A stretch of 35,758 nt of DNA, taken from the IMG/VR virus record IMGVR_UViG_3300021130_000009, positions 1-35,758 of that record. One strand, given 5' to 3'. Position 1 is the first letter of the stretch, and each line of letters begins with the position of its first letter. Below, piece by piece: positions 21,901 to 28,865 of the stretch. The notes under the pieces are model-generated. The model did not search any database and was not told the DNA's origin. It saw only the letters and a list, made by a program, of their open reading frames with translations. Source of the DNA: a virus. A program made the translations under genes and the position numbers.

Positions 21901-22086
21901 CTTATTGCTCAAGAATTAAATGATGTTGCACCTGAAGCTGTAACACAAGGAATTGATAATGAAGATGGTTCTATTGATAAACCTTGGCAAGTGGATGCGT
22001 CAGCTTTAGTTCCAGCAATGATTAAAGCTATTCAAGAACTCAACGCAAAAGTAACCGCACTAGAATCACAATTAGGAACAAAATAA
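18961..22086 (+). CDS. Tail fibre with YadA-like head repeats and C-terminal S74 chaperone/peptidase
   Basis: A 1041-residue protein. Residues 1-40 are the likely virion anchor. Residues about 95-215 hold a conserved fibre module (NITLSGPQTIDGVAVVAGNT, then VLVKNQTTSSQNGIYQV). Residues about 600-835 are repeats of 'NTAVGYQAGYSNT' and 'GALYSNTSG' type, like the left-handed beta-roll of YadA-type adhesin heads. The last 100 residues begin SDQRLKENI at S942 and contain DFGLIAQELNDVAPEAV and ALVPAMIKAIQEL, the peptidase S74 domain that aids trimer folding and cuts itself off before that Ser. Expected mature length is about 941 residues. It is the probable receptor-binding fibre. Confidence 0.88.
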   Translation: MTSPSNSAVQNLLPVQAYFNADGSFNTFIGQGKPFYATSNPVQSGLTITNSTLDSSPIGATTPSTGAFTSFSTTTGTISTNASGATDIVNLLTLQSYAAGISWKNPVTAATTANITLSGPQTIDGVAVVAGNTVLVKNQTTSSQNGIYQVNAGAWTYATGCTTWAQYVSALVFVEYGGQAGSAWYCTAQPGGTLGTTAMTWSNFSVSSTYTAGTGLTLSGYQFSITPVGTAGTYGSASSVPVITTNASGQVSSVTNTSIAINGNQITSGTVGSSYISGSYTGITGVGTLTAGTWNASVISALYGGTGVAGTLTGVLYGNGTSAHTVATAAQLVSAIGTTAVTNSTNTTNLLGGAAGSLPYQSSANTTTFLAAGTNGQYLTLSSGVPTWTTLPTIVSSFSAGTTGFTPSTATTGAVTLSGTLNVANGGTGVTTSTGSGSNVLNTSPTLVTPILGSATATNLNIGTLTYTPANALISSQSSVSTYNQIILQNSNTGATASADFIVNNSNSTDSTYYGDFGMNSSGFTGSGAFNQANNVYLTSTTADLAIGTTTSNAIHFVVNGGATDAATITSGGQFQTTADASISGLTVGKGGGNTSTNTALGVSALATSPYGNTTGVGYQTLFGGGGGNETGLGYQVLYNATSSSGGNVGVGARALYSNTNGTSSVGVGYQALYSNTTLSNNTAVGYQAGYSNTAGVINAFGSGALYSNTSGTDISAFGVNTLYANTTGSENSAFGVASLRYNTTGSNNTAVGTTALYNNTTASNNTAVGYQAGYTNTTATGQTFIGYQAGYTSNGNYNTCIGEAAGYSLTTGVGNCFVSSGYSAAGYTVTTGSYNTVLGGYNGNQGGLNISTSSNYIVLSDGAGNPRGIFDNNGAFFVNGVFGSGAGISSTSATSAIQCFTAWNQGTSGTRYLHYFGSGATFSAVGSITYNGTNTLYNATSDQRLKENIVDAGSGLAKLANVKIRSFDWISNKQQVDFGLIAQELNDVAPEAVTQGIDNEDGSIDKPWQVDASALVPAMIKAIQELNAKVTALESQLGTK

Positions 22087-22430
22087 TGCCTAATACATAC
22101 ACTACAACTATAAATTCATTAACCACTATTGATAATGGATATGTAGTCAATGTCTTATTTACTGTTAGCGGAACAGATGGTACTCATACTGCAACTATTG
22201 ATGGTAATTGCCAATTTTCACCAAAAGAAGGTGAAACAGTTATTCCTTATGCAAATCTGACACAAGAAATAATTTTGCAATGGATAAATGAAGCAACCAA
22301 CAATTTAGAAAATTACTATGCCAATATTAATGGGCAAATAAATTCTATTGTCAATCCACCAGTTACACCGCAAAATACAGAATTGCCATGGGTTACTGCG
22401 CTAAACTCTAAAACATTCACGGTAGAATAA
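22086..22430 (+). CDS. Hypothetical protein after fibre, possible fibre assembly factor
   Basis: A 114-residue protein whose ATG shares one base with the fibre stop (TAATG). The first half is beta-rich ([20 protein letters not shown]), the middle helical ([20 protein letters not shown]). DUF7936-like small proteins of this build follow fibre genes in other phages. A chaperone or fibre-tip role is possible; no decisive motif. Confidence 0.55.
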   Translation: MPNTYTTTINSLTTIDNGYVVNVLFTVSGTDGTHTATIDGNCQFSPKEGETVIPYANLTQEIILQWINEATNNLENYYANINGQINSIVNPPVTPQNTELPWVTALNSKTFTVE

Positions 22431-22431
22431 T

Positions 22432-23403
22432 ATGACCCAGCCTATTGATATTATTAGCGGTGCATTAAAGGATATTGGCGCTTTAGCTGGTGGTGAAGTA
22501 CCAACCGCAGAAGCCGTACAAGATGCTTTAACTATGATGAATGGCATGATTGACCAATGGTCAAATGAATCCATGATGGTCAGCTACAAGACTGAAATCA
22601 TATTTCCTGTAACACCAGGTCAAGTTCAATACACAATCGGCCCAGGCGGCACAATTGGCGCTAATTTTACTGGTTCTATTAGCGGAAATGTATTAACTGT
22701 TACTGGTATTACTCAAGGAGCATTGGCATTAGGTCAAACTCTAGCTGGAACAGGAATTGCAAGTGGCACAACTATTACTGCGTTTGGTTCAGGCGCCGGC
22801 GGAAACGTTAATGACAATGGTACATATACCGTTAATATTTCTCAAACAGTTAGTTCAACGGCCATTAATGCTTACTATCAGCGCCCACTTGCTATTCAGT
22901 CTAGCTTTGTGCGTATTAATACTAATAGTAACGGTACTCCTATTGTTAACGGGGGCCTTGACTACCCAGTTGCCATTCTCAATTTAGAAAACTATGAAAT
23001 GATTGGTTTAAAGACTTTAAACGGCCCATGGCCAAAGTCTTTGTATTACCAACCTTCTGACCCATTAGGTAACATTTTTGTATGGCCAAACCCTTCACAG
23101 GGCGAAATGCACATATTTGCTGATACTTTGTTTACTCGCTATGCAACTCCTTATGACAACATTGTTTTGCCACAAGGTTATGAGTTATGTTTGCGTTGGT
23201 GCCTTGCTGAACGCTTATTGCCAATGTACGGCAAAAATGACCCAGCTACTATGGCTTTAATTAGCAAATATTCAGCACAAGCAAAAGCGACATTAAAACG
23301 CACTAATATGCGCCCAATTCAAGCTTCTACATTTAGCGATGCTTTGTTGGTTGGTCGTCAAAAAGATGCTGGATGGATATTAACCGGCGGTTTCTTAAGA
23401 TAA
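22432..23403 (+). CDS. P22 gp4-like head-tail adaptor with inserted beta-repeat
   Basis: A 323-residue protein. [35 protein letters not shown] and [20 protein letters not shown] at the N-terminus, then [31 protein letters not shown] and [20 protein letters not shown], match the gp4 tail-accessory family that plugs onto the portal. Residues about 80-146 interrupt the family pattern right after YTIGPGG and carry [16 protein letters not shown] and [13 protein letters not shown], a beta-repeat also inserted in the gp10-like protein. Without it the protein is about 256 residues. The insertion probably decorates the outer surface of the tail. Confidence 0.82.
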   Translation: MTQPIDIISGALKDIGALAGGEVPTAEAVQDALTMMNGMIDQWSNESMMVSYKTEIIFPVTPGQVQYTIGPGGTIGANFTGSISGNVLTVTGITQGALALGQTLAGTGIASGTTITAFGSGAGGNVNDNGTYTVNISQTVSSTAINAYYQRPLAIQSSFVRINTNSNGTPIVNGGLDYPVAILNLENYEMIGLKTLNGPWPKSLYYQPSDPLGNIFVWPNPSQGEMHIFADTLFTRYATPYDNIVLPQGYELCLRWCLAERLLPMYGKNDPATMALISKYSAQAKATLKRTNMRPIQASTFSDALLVGRQKDAGWILTGGFLR

Positions 23404-23413
23404 AAGGGGCTAT

Positions 23414-25531
23414 ATGCCGGATTTTGGATTTGTAGGCCCATCATACGAAGCCCCGTCCATCTATCAAGATGCACAGGAATGTATTAATTTTCGTCCTGAA
23501 ATTGACCCATTAAAGCAACCTGGCCAAAATGGAGTAGTTGCTTTATACCCTACGCCTGGATTAACAACTGTTGCTCAAATGTTCAATTCTGCGGAAGTTC
23601 GTGGGATGCGTACTGTTTCCGGCGGAAACTATTGCGTAGTTGTTTGTGGTCAATATGTTTATGCGTTAAATTCAAGCTTAACTCCAAACCTGATTGGAAC
23701 ATTAAACACTAGTTCCGGTATTGTTGGAATTGCAGATAACGGCACAAACGTTTACATTGTTGACGGCTCTTATCGTTACACATGGCGCATTTCTAACCCA
23801 TCTTCTGCTCAATTTGTAGGCTCAATATCAGGGACAACTCTTACAGTTAGTTTAATGAAGTCAGGTACTATTGCCGCTGGACAATCATTATTTGGTATTG
23901 GCGTAACTCCTGAAACTATTATTACTGCCCTTGGAACTGGTACAGGCGGTGTTGGTACTTATACAGTCAATATTAGCCAAACAGAAGCTTCTGAAGTATT
24001 TAATTCTTCTGCCGTAGCCGCTAAAGTAACTGGTTCTATTTCAGGCAATATTTTGACTGTAACTGCCGTTGCAAATGGAACTTTATACCCAGGCCAAACC
24101 ATTCAAGGTACTGGAGTAACCGCTGGAACGATTATTACGGCTCTAGGCGGTTCTGCGGCTATTACTTATAGCATTACTGCCGCTGGTACAGGATATGCCG
24201 TTGGTGACACGATTACGGTTACTGGCGGTATATATAGTCAACAAGCTACTTATACCGTTGCTTCTATTGGTGGTAGCGGTGCGGTTACTGGTTTAACTGC
24301 CGTAAGTTATGGCGTTTATACCGTGCAACCAGGAACACCGGCCACAACAACAACTAGCGGTAATGGTACAGGGTTAACCCTAACATTAACATTTGGTACT
24401 GGTACTGGCGGTACTGGCTCTTATGTTGTTAACGGAACTCAAACCGTAGGTTCGGAAACTTTATATGCGCTTAACTTTAGTGTTTTGCCATCTAGCGATG
24501 GTGGTTTTAGTGGTGCGGATGTTGTTGACATTGTTGATAACTATTTTGTTTATAACCGCCCCAATACCCAGCAATGGGGAAGTTCCAATATTCTTTCCCC
24601 AATTTCTTCACAATTAAGCTTTAGTTCTAAAGATGGTTCGCCTGACAATTTAGTGTCAATGGTTGTTTCCAACCGTGAAGTTTTCTTATTGGGTGAAGCT
24701 TCTTCAGAAGTTTGGATTGATGCTGGATTATTCCCATTCCCATTCCAACGTATTCCAGGCACAAACACTCAACATGGTATTTTGGCCAAATTTAGCGTTG
24801 CAAGACTTGGCAATTCATTTGCTTATGTAAGCCGTAATATTCGCGGTCAAGCCCAAATTATGATGATGAATGGCTATATTCCCACAAGAATTAGCACTCA
24901 TGCCGTAGAAAACACATTAGTTGACCAATATATTTCAGATGCACGTGCCTATACTTATCAGATGGAAGGCCATGAAGTCTATGTTGTAAGCTTTCCAACC
25001 CTAGATTTAACTTGGGCTTATGACGTTTCTACTCAAATGTGGCATAAATGGCTATCCGTTGACAATCAAAACGTATTCCATAGACATCGTTCTAATTGCC
25101 ATGCAAACTTCCAAAACATGAATTTGGTAGGCGATTATCAAAATGGCCTTATTTATCAATTGGACCCACAAAATTACACCGATAATGGCAATGAAATTCG
25201 CCGTATTCGCCGTGCGCCGCATATGGTTAGTGACTACCAACGTCAATATTTTGATGAATTGCAAATTTATTTCCAACCAGGCGTAGGGCTTTCTAATGGT
25301 TTAACCGCTAATGAAAATCCACAAGCTATGCTTCGTTGGTCAGATGATGGCGGCTCTACATGGTCAAATGAACATTGGGTATCTATTGGTACTCAAGGCG
25401 CCTATAAAAACCGTTCTATTTGGCGCAGAATGGGCTGGGCAAGGGATAGAGTATTTGAAGTAGTAGTAACTGACCCTATTAATGCCGTAATCATTGCCGC
25501 AAACCTTAAAGCAAGCGCTGGGAGCAACTAA
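23414..25531 (+). CDS. P22 gp10-like tail hub/DNA stabilisation protein with inserted beta-repeats
   Basis: A 705-residue protein; P22 gp10 has 472. FVGPSYEAPSIYQDAQECIN and LYPTPGLTTVAQM at the start, DIVDNYFVYNRPNTQQW, and WIDAGLFPFPFQRIPG in the second half are the gp10 pattern. About 220 residues (roughly 135-352) are extra: they hold two copies of the GSISG-LTVT ... GQxxxGxG ... YTVNISQT unit and a more divergent third (TYSITAAGTGYAVGDTITVT and on). The excess length equals the insertion. gp10 closes the portal channel and links gp4 to fibres. It overlaps the next gene by one base (TAATG). Confidence 0.82.
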   Translation: MPDFGFVGPSYEAPSIYQDAQECINFRPEIDPLKQPGQNGVVALYPTPGLTTVAQMFNSAEVRGMRTVSGGNYCVVVCGQYVYALNSSLTPNLIGTLNTSSGIVGIADNGTNVYIVDGSYRYTWRISNPSSAQFVGSISGTTLTVSLMKSGTIAAGQSLFGIGVTPETIITALGTGTGGVGTYTVNISQTEASEVFNSSAVAAKVTGSISGNILTVTAVANGTLYPGQTIQGTGVTAGTIITALGGSAAITYSITAAGTGYAVGDTITVTGGIYSQQATYTVASIGGSGAVTGLTAVSYGVYTVQPGTPATTTTSGNGTGLTLTLTFGTGTGGTGSYVVNGTQTVGSETLYALNFSVLPSSDGGFSGADVVDIVDNYFVYNRPNTQQWGSSNILSPISSQLSFSSKDGSPDNLVSMVVSNREVFLLGEASSEVWIDAGLFPFPFQRIPGTNTQHGILAKFSVARLGNSFAYVSRNIRGQAQIMMMNGYIPTRISTHAVENTLVDQYISDARAYTYQMEGHEVYVVSFPTLDLTWAYDVSTQMWHKWLSVDNQNVFHRHRSNCHANFQNMNLVGDYQNGLIYQLDPQNYTDNGNEIRRIRRAPHMVSDYQRQYFDELQIYFQPGVGLSNGLTANENPQAMLRWSDDGGSTWSNEHWVSIGTQGAYKNRSIWRRMGWARDRVFEVVVTDPINAVIIAANLKASAGSN

Positions 25532-25770
25532 TGGCTAATAATGGAATTTGGACAAGTAGTCAAAATAACCCTTATCCACAATCCCCAATTATGGATGAGC
25601 AAACCAAACGCCCAACAAGGGCTTGGCAACAATACTTTTTGAATCTGCTAAACTTTTCTTCAGCTACTACTGCTACAAAAGGTTCCCAAACGCTACCTTC
25701 TAATCCAGTAGGTTTTATTAACGTAACCGTTAATGGTCAACCATTTAAAGTGCCTTATTACAACCCATGA
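25531..25770 (+). CDS. Small tail-region hypothetical protein
   Basis: A 79-residue protein. MDEQTKRPTRAWQQYFLNLL in the middle is a pattern I have seen in short virion proteins near fibre genes ('...GRPTR.W..Y...L'). The rest is Pro/Ser/Asn-rich. It overlaps gp10-like by one base and the cupin gene by four. A small tail-knob component is likely. Confidence 0.55.
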   Translation: MANNGIWTSSQNNPYPQSPIMDEQTKRPTRAWQQYFLNLLNFSSATTATKGSQTLPSNPVGFINVTVNGQPFKVPYYNP

Positions 25771-26114
25771 AACCTAGTGAACAATTCCAGCAAAATGAAG
25801 GCATTTTTGAAATTGATTTGGGTACCCAACATCATTTTTCAGATGGGCTTTATGCTAAAGAAATGCACATTCCCAAAGGATATGCCGCTGGTATGCACAA
25901 GCATGAATATTCCCATTTAAGTATTTTGTCAAAAGGACGTGTTTTTGTGCGTACTGACGAATATAATAGGGAATATGTTGCACCGGCCTGTATAAATATT
26001 CAGGCTGGGATTAATCACACCATTGAAGCGTTGGAAGATGCTACATGGTTTTGTATTCACGCAACAGAAGAAACTGATATTAACAAAATTGACGAAGTTT
26101 TGATAGAAAAATGA
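25767..26114 (+). CDS. Cupin-fold protein
   Basis: A 115-residue single-domain protein. GMHKHEYSHLSILSKGRVFV (42-61) is cupin motif 1, with H44, H46 and H50; INHTIEALEDATWFCIHA (82-99) is motif 2, with H84. The histidines could hold one metal ion. Cupins of this size act as isomerases, dioxygenases or sensors, and nothing shows which. It overlaps the tail gene before it and the oxygenase gene after it by ATGA junctions, so it is made with the structural proteins and may work with the oxygenase. Confidence 0.7.
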   Translation: MKPSEQFQQNEGIFEIDLGTQHHFSDGLYAKEMHIPKGYAAGMHKHEYSHLSILSKGRVFVRTDEYNREYVAPACINIQAGINHTIEALEDATWFCIHATEETDINKIDEVLIEK

Positions 26115-26731
26115 ACAATTTTACGCAATTGGCCGCTAACGTTAATGTATTTCCATTATTAATGGATTTACAACGCCAGCCATTTTTGTGGAATAAAAAC
26201 CCATGCAGACTATCAAAACGTGGTCCGCACTATGAAACATCCGATATATTTTTGCGATACAAAGACGAAACAAAGAATTTTGAAACAGGCGACTTTAGTG
26301 ATTTTAGTGACGAACACATTCCTGTTTGGTACAAAGCCGTTGACCACCTTCCTTATGCCAAAAAGCTTTCATTAGATTTAATGGCCGCAGTTGGTGGTGA
26401 AATTTTGGGTGGTGTATTACTTTATCGTGTACGCCCAGGAGAAAAAATACATTCTCATATTGACCAAGGGTGGCACGCTGAAACTTTTGAAAAATACAAT
26501 ATTTGCCTAGAAAGCAATCAAAAAGCCGCTTTTTGTTATGAAAATGAAAAGATGGTGCAAAAAGCCGGTGATGTTCATTGGTTTTGCAATACCGTGCCAC
26601 ATTGGGTAATTAATGAAGGCGATACAGACCATATTGTTTTAACTATTTGTATTAGATTAGATAATGGCCATAGAGTACCGTTTTCACCTGAAGGCTGGAC
26701 GATGGACAAACATTTAGAAAAAAGGAATTAA
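26111..26731 (+). CDS. Aspartyl/asparaginyl beta-hydroxylase-like 2-oxoglutarate oxygenase
   Basis: A 206-residue protein. EKIHSHIDQGWHAETFEKYN contains the iron-binding H-x-D (H116, D118); GDVHWFCNTVPHWVINEGDT supplies the distal His (H164). In typical family members an Arg follows about ten residues later to bind 2-oxoglutarate; here the equivalent position appears to be H174 (DHIVLTI), with R182 nearby as an alternative. The fold is a double-stranded beta helix. Family enzymes hydroxylate Asp/Asn side chains or lipid chains. Together with the cupin it may modify a virion protein or a host surface molecule. Fold is confident, substrate unknown. Confidence 0.72.
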   Translation: MNNFTQLAANVNVFPLLMDLQRQPFLWNKNPCRLSKRGPHYETSDIFLRYKDETKNFETGDFSDFSDEHIPVWYKAVDHLPYAKKLSLDLMAAVGGEILGGVLLYRVRPGEKIHSHIDQGWHAETFEKYNICLESNQKAAFCYENEKMVQKAGDVHWFCNTVPHWVINEGDTDHIVLTICIRLDNGHRVPFSPEGWTMDKHLEKRN

Positions 26732-26733
26732 TC

Positions 26734-27435
26734 ATGCCAATGGGATGGGTAGCGGCCGCAGTCGCCGCATCAAGCGTAGCTAGTTCAGTTATTGGGGGAA
26801 ATGCCGCCCAAAGCGCCGCTAATACTTACGCAAATGCCGCACAAAACGGTATTAATTATAGCCAAGGCGTTTATAACCAAATTCAAAATTTAGCCCAGCC
26901 ATATACAGGAACAGGAATACAAGCTAACAATGCAATACAGTCTATGCTTCCTGGTACTTATACTAATGCTCAAGGCGGTACATCAACTGGTAACGGCTAT
27001 TTAACTGCCCAGCCAACAATGAATGATTTGACTACATTAATGCCAAATTATCAATTTGGATTAACTCAAGGTTTAGGTCAATTTAATTCACAATTAAATG
27101 CTAGTGGTGGCGCAGTAAGCGGTAACGCTATTCAGGGCGGACAACAATTTGCCCAAGATTATGCTGGCAATCAATTGCAAAACGCATTTAACAATTACCA
27201 AGCAAACCGTCAAAACGTTGCAAGTAACGTATTTAATGCCAACAACGTAGGCATGAACGCACTTGGAACTGTTTCAAACGCTGGTACCGGTACTGCTTCT
27301 AACGTTTCAAATATGCTTTCAAGTATTGGTAATGCACAAGCTTCAGGAATTATGGGCGCCGCAAATGCACAAACAGGCGCATTAAACAATATCAGTAACT
27401 ATGCTATGTTGTATGGCATGAATAAGATGGGTTAA
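26734..27435 (+). CDS. Candidate ejection (internal virion) protein, P22 gp7-like
   Basis: A 233-residue protein very rich in Ala, Asn and Gln. The start WVAAAVAASSVASSVIGGNA is hydrophobic; QGVYNQIQNLAQPYTGTGIQ (about 45-64) and GLGQFNSQLNASGG are typical of small podovirus ejection proteins that precede a gp20/gp16 pair. These leave the virion with the DNA and form a channel through the envelope. Role inferred from composition and gene order. Confidence 0.65.
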   Translation: MPMGWVAAAVAASSVASSVIGGNAAQSAANTYANAAQNGINYSQGVYNQIQNLAQPYTGTGIQANNAIQSMLPGTYTNAQGGTSTGNGYLTAQPTMNDLTTLMPNYQFGLTQGLGQFNSQLNASGGAVSGNAIQGGQQFAQDYAGNQLQNAFNNYQANRQNVASNVFNANNVGMNALGTVSNAGTGTASNVSNMLSSIGNAQASGIMGAANAQTGALNNISNYAMLYGMNKMG

Positions 27436-27437
27436 TT

Positions 27438-28865
27438 ATGGCTGAATTTAATGCGGATTTGAATCCAAAACAAAATGCTATGTCCCTTGGGGACATGATG
27501 AAGATGGGCCTTTATTCGGCTGAAGCTAATATTGCCCGTGTTCAAGCAAATCAAGCACAACAAGAATTAAAAGAATTAGGCCCTGTTCGTAATTTGCTTG
27601 CTAATACAGATAATTACACAACCGATGGAAAGCTTGACCCTGATAAGGTAGCGCCAGCATTAATGGCCGTTGCTCCTTTAACTGGTCCAAAACATCTTGA
27701 AAAGCTTCAAGCTTTGGCTAAAAACCAAACAGATATTCAAAGCGCCAAATTGGGTTTAACTAATGATGAACGCAAAGTATTTGCACAAGTTGATGGCGCA
27801 TTAGGTCAAGCTAAAGTTTCTGACCCAAAAGCGTATCTTGATGCTTACAAAACAATTGCAACACAATATAAAGGCAATCCTGACATTATTAAAATGGCAG
27901 AAGCAAAAATGGGCAACGTTATGTTAGCTGGCCCTGGCGACCATCAATGGCAACAAGCTTTACGTTCAAGCAATCAGATGATGACATTACCTGAACAACA
28001 AGCCGCATTTGCACCTAAAGCCAATATTAGAACTATTGGTGGCGCAGAAAGACCTACTGTTGAACAACCTTCAATTGAAGGCCGTCAACCTTCTATTACG
28101 CCTACTGAATTTGGTAATGGTGCAAACGCAGTTGGTGGTGGCGGCACAACTGAAGCGCCTAAACCAAACGCCAAAGACCGTGATTTGGTTAAATATGACC
28201 AATATCTTGAATATAAGGGCAATCCAGCGCTTGCTAACTATACTGAAGAACAAAAAGATGCTTTGGCTAATGGTAAGAAATTACTTCAAGAAAGCAATCG
28301 TTTGGCTATGGGCGCCAAAGAACAAGAAGCCAATACACGTGGCGTATATGAAAACATTGCCGCTAGTGCCGGTAGCCGTCCTGGTCAGTTAGTTCGTCAA
28401 GGCAACAAATGGTTATTGGGCAATTCAACACTTGAAATGCTTAATAAGAACATTGAACGTATGGCGGCCGCTTCTGAAGTTATGGGAACTGCCAAAACTG
28501 ATGCTTCTAGAGAAACTGCCAAGATTATTAACGGTAGCACCGATTTGACTGAAAAAGCATTGGCCGATATTGTTTCACGTGCTGATGCCACAGTTCAAGC
28601 CGCTACTATGTTTAATAGCGCTTATAACAAACTGATTGAAAAGCGTGGTGTCAATGGTTACATTCAAGCAGAAAAACTTAAATCTGCTTGGGCTGACAAT
28701 TATGACGTTCGCATGGCTCAAATTGATGCTTTATCCAAATCCAATGCGCCTGATGCAAAAACTAAAGCAAACGAAATTTATGCTACTGTACCAAAAGACC
28801 AGCGCGAAGATTTCAATCGCAAATGGTCCAATCTTCATGCTTTGGAACAAGGAAAGTTTAGATAA
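27438..28865 (+). CDS. Candidate ejection protein, P22 gp20-like position
   Basis: A 475-residue mostly helical protein. It starts with MAEFNADLNPKQNAMSLGDM, shared with the small protein encoded at 9558, followed by a coiled coil (ANIARVQANQAQQELKELG). Residues about 205-245 are a Pro/Gly-rich linker (QPSIEGRQPSITPTEFG). The C-terminal half is Ala-rich helix (LADIVSRADATVQAATMFNS). It has no enzymatic motif. Place between the gp7-like and peptidase-bearing genes suggests the middle ejection protein. Its stop overlaps the next start (TAATG). Confidence 0.6.
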   Translation: MAEFNADLNPKQNAMSLGDMMKMGLYSAEANIARVQANQAQQELKELGPVRNLLANTDNYTTDGKLDPDKVAPALMAVAPLTGPKHLEKLQALAKNQTDIQSAKLGLTNDERKVFAQVDGALGQAKVSDPKAYLDAYKTIATQYKGNPDIIKMAEAKMGNVMLAGPGDHQWQQALRSSNQMMTLPEQQAAFAPKANIRTIGGAERPTVEQPSIEGRQPSITPTEFGNGANAVGGGGTTEAPKPNAKDRDLVKYDQYLEYKGNPALANYTEEQKDALANGKKLLQESNRLAMGAKEQEANTRGVYENIAASAGSRPGQLVRQGNKWLLGNSTLEMLNKNIERMAAASEVMGTAKTDASRETAKIINGSTDLTEKALADIVSRADATVQAATMFNSAYNKLIEKRGVNGYIQAEKLKSAWADNYDVRMAQIDALSKSNAPDAKTKANEIYATVPKDQREDFNRKWSNLHALEQGKFR

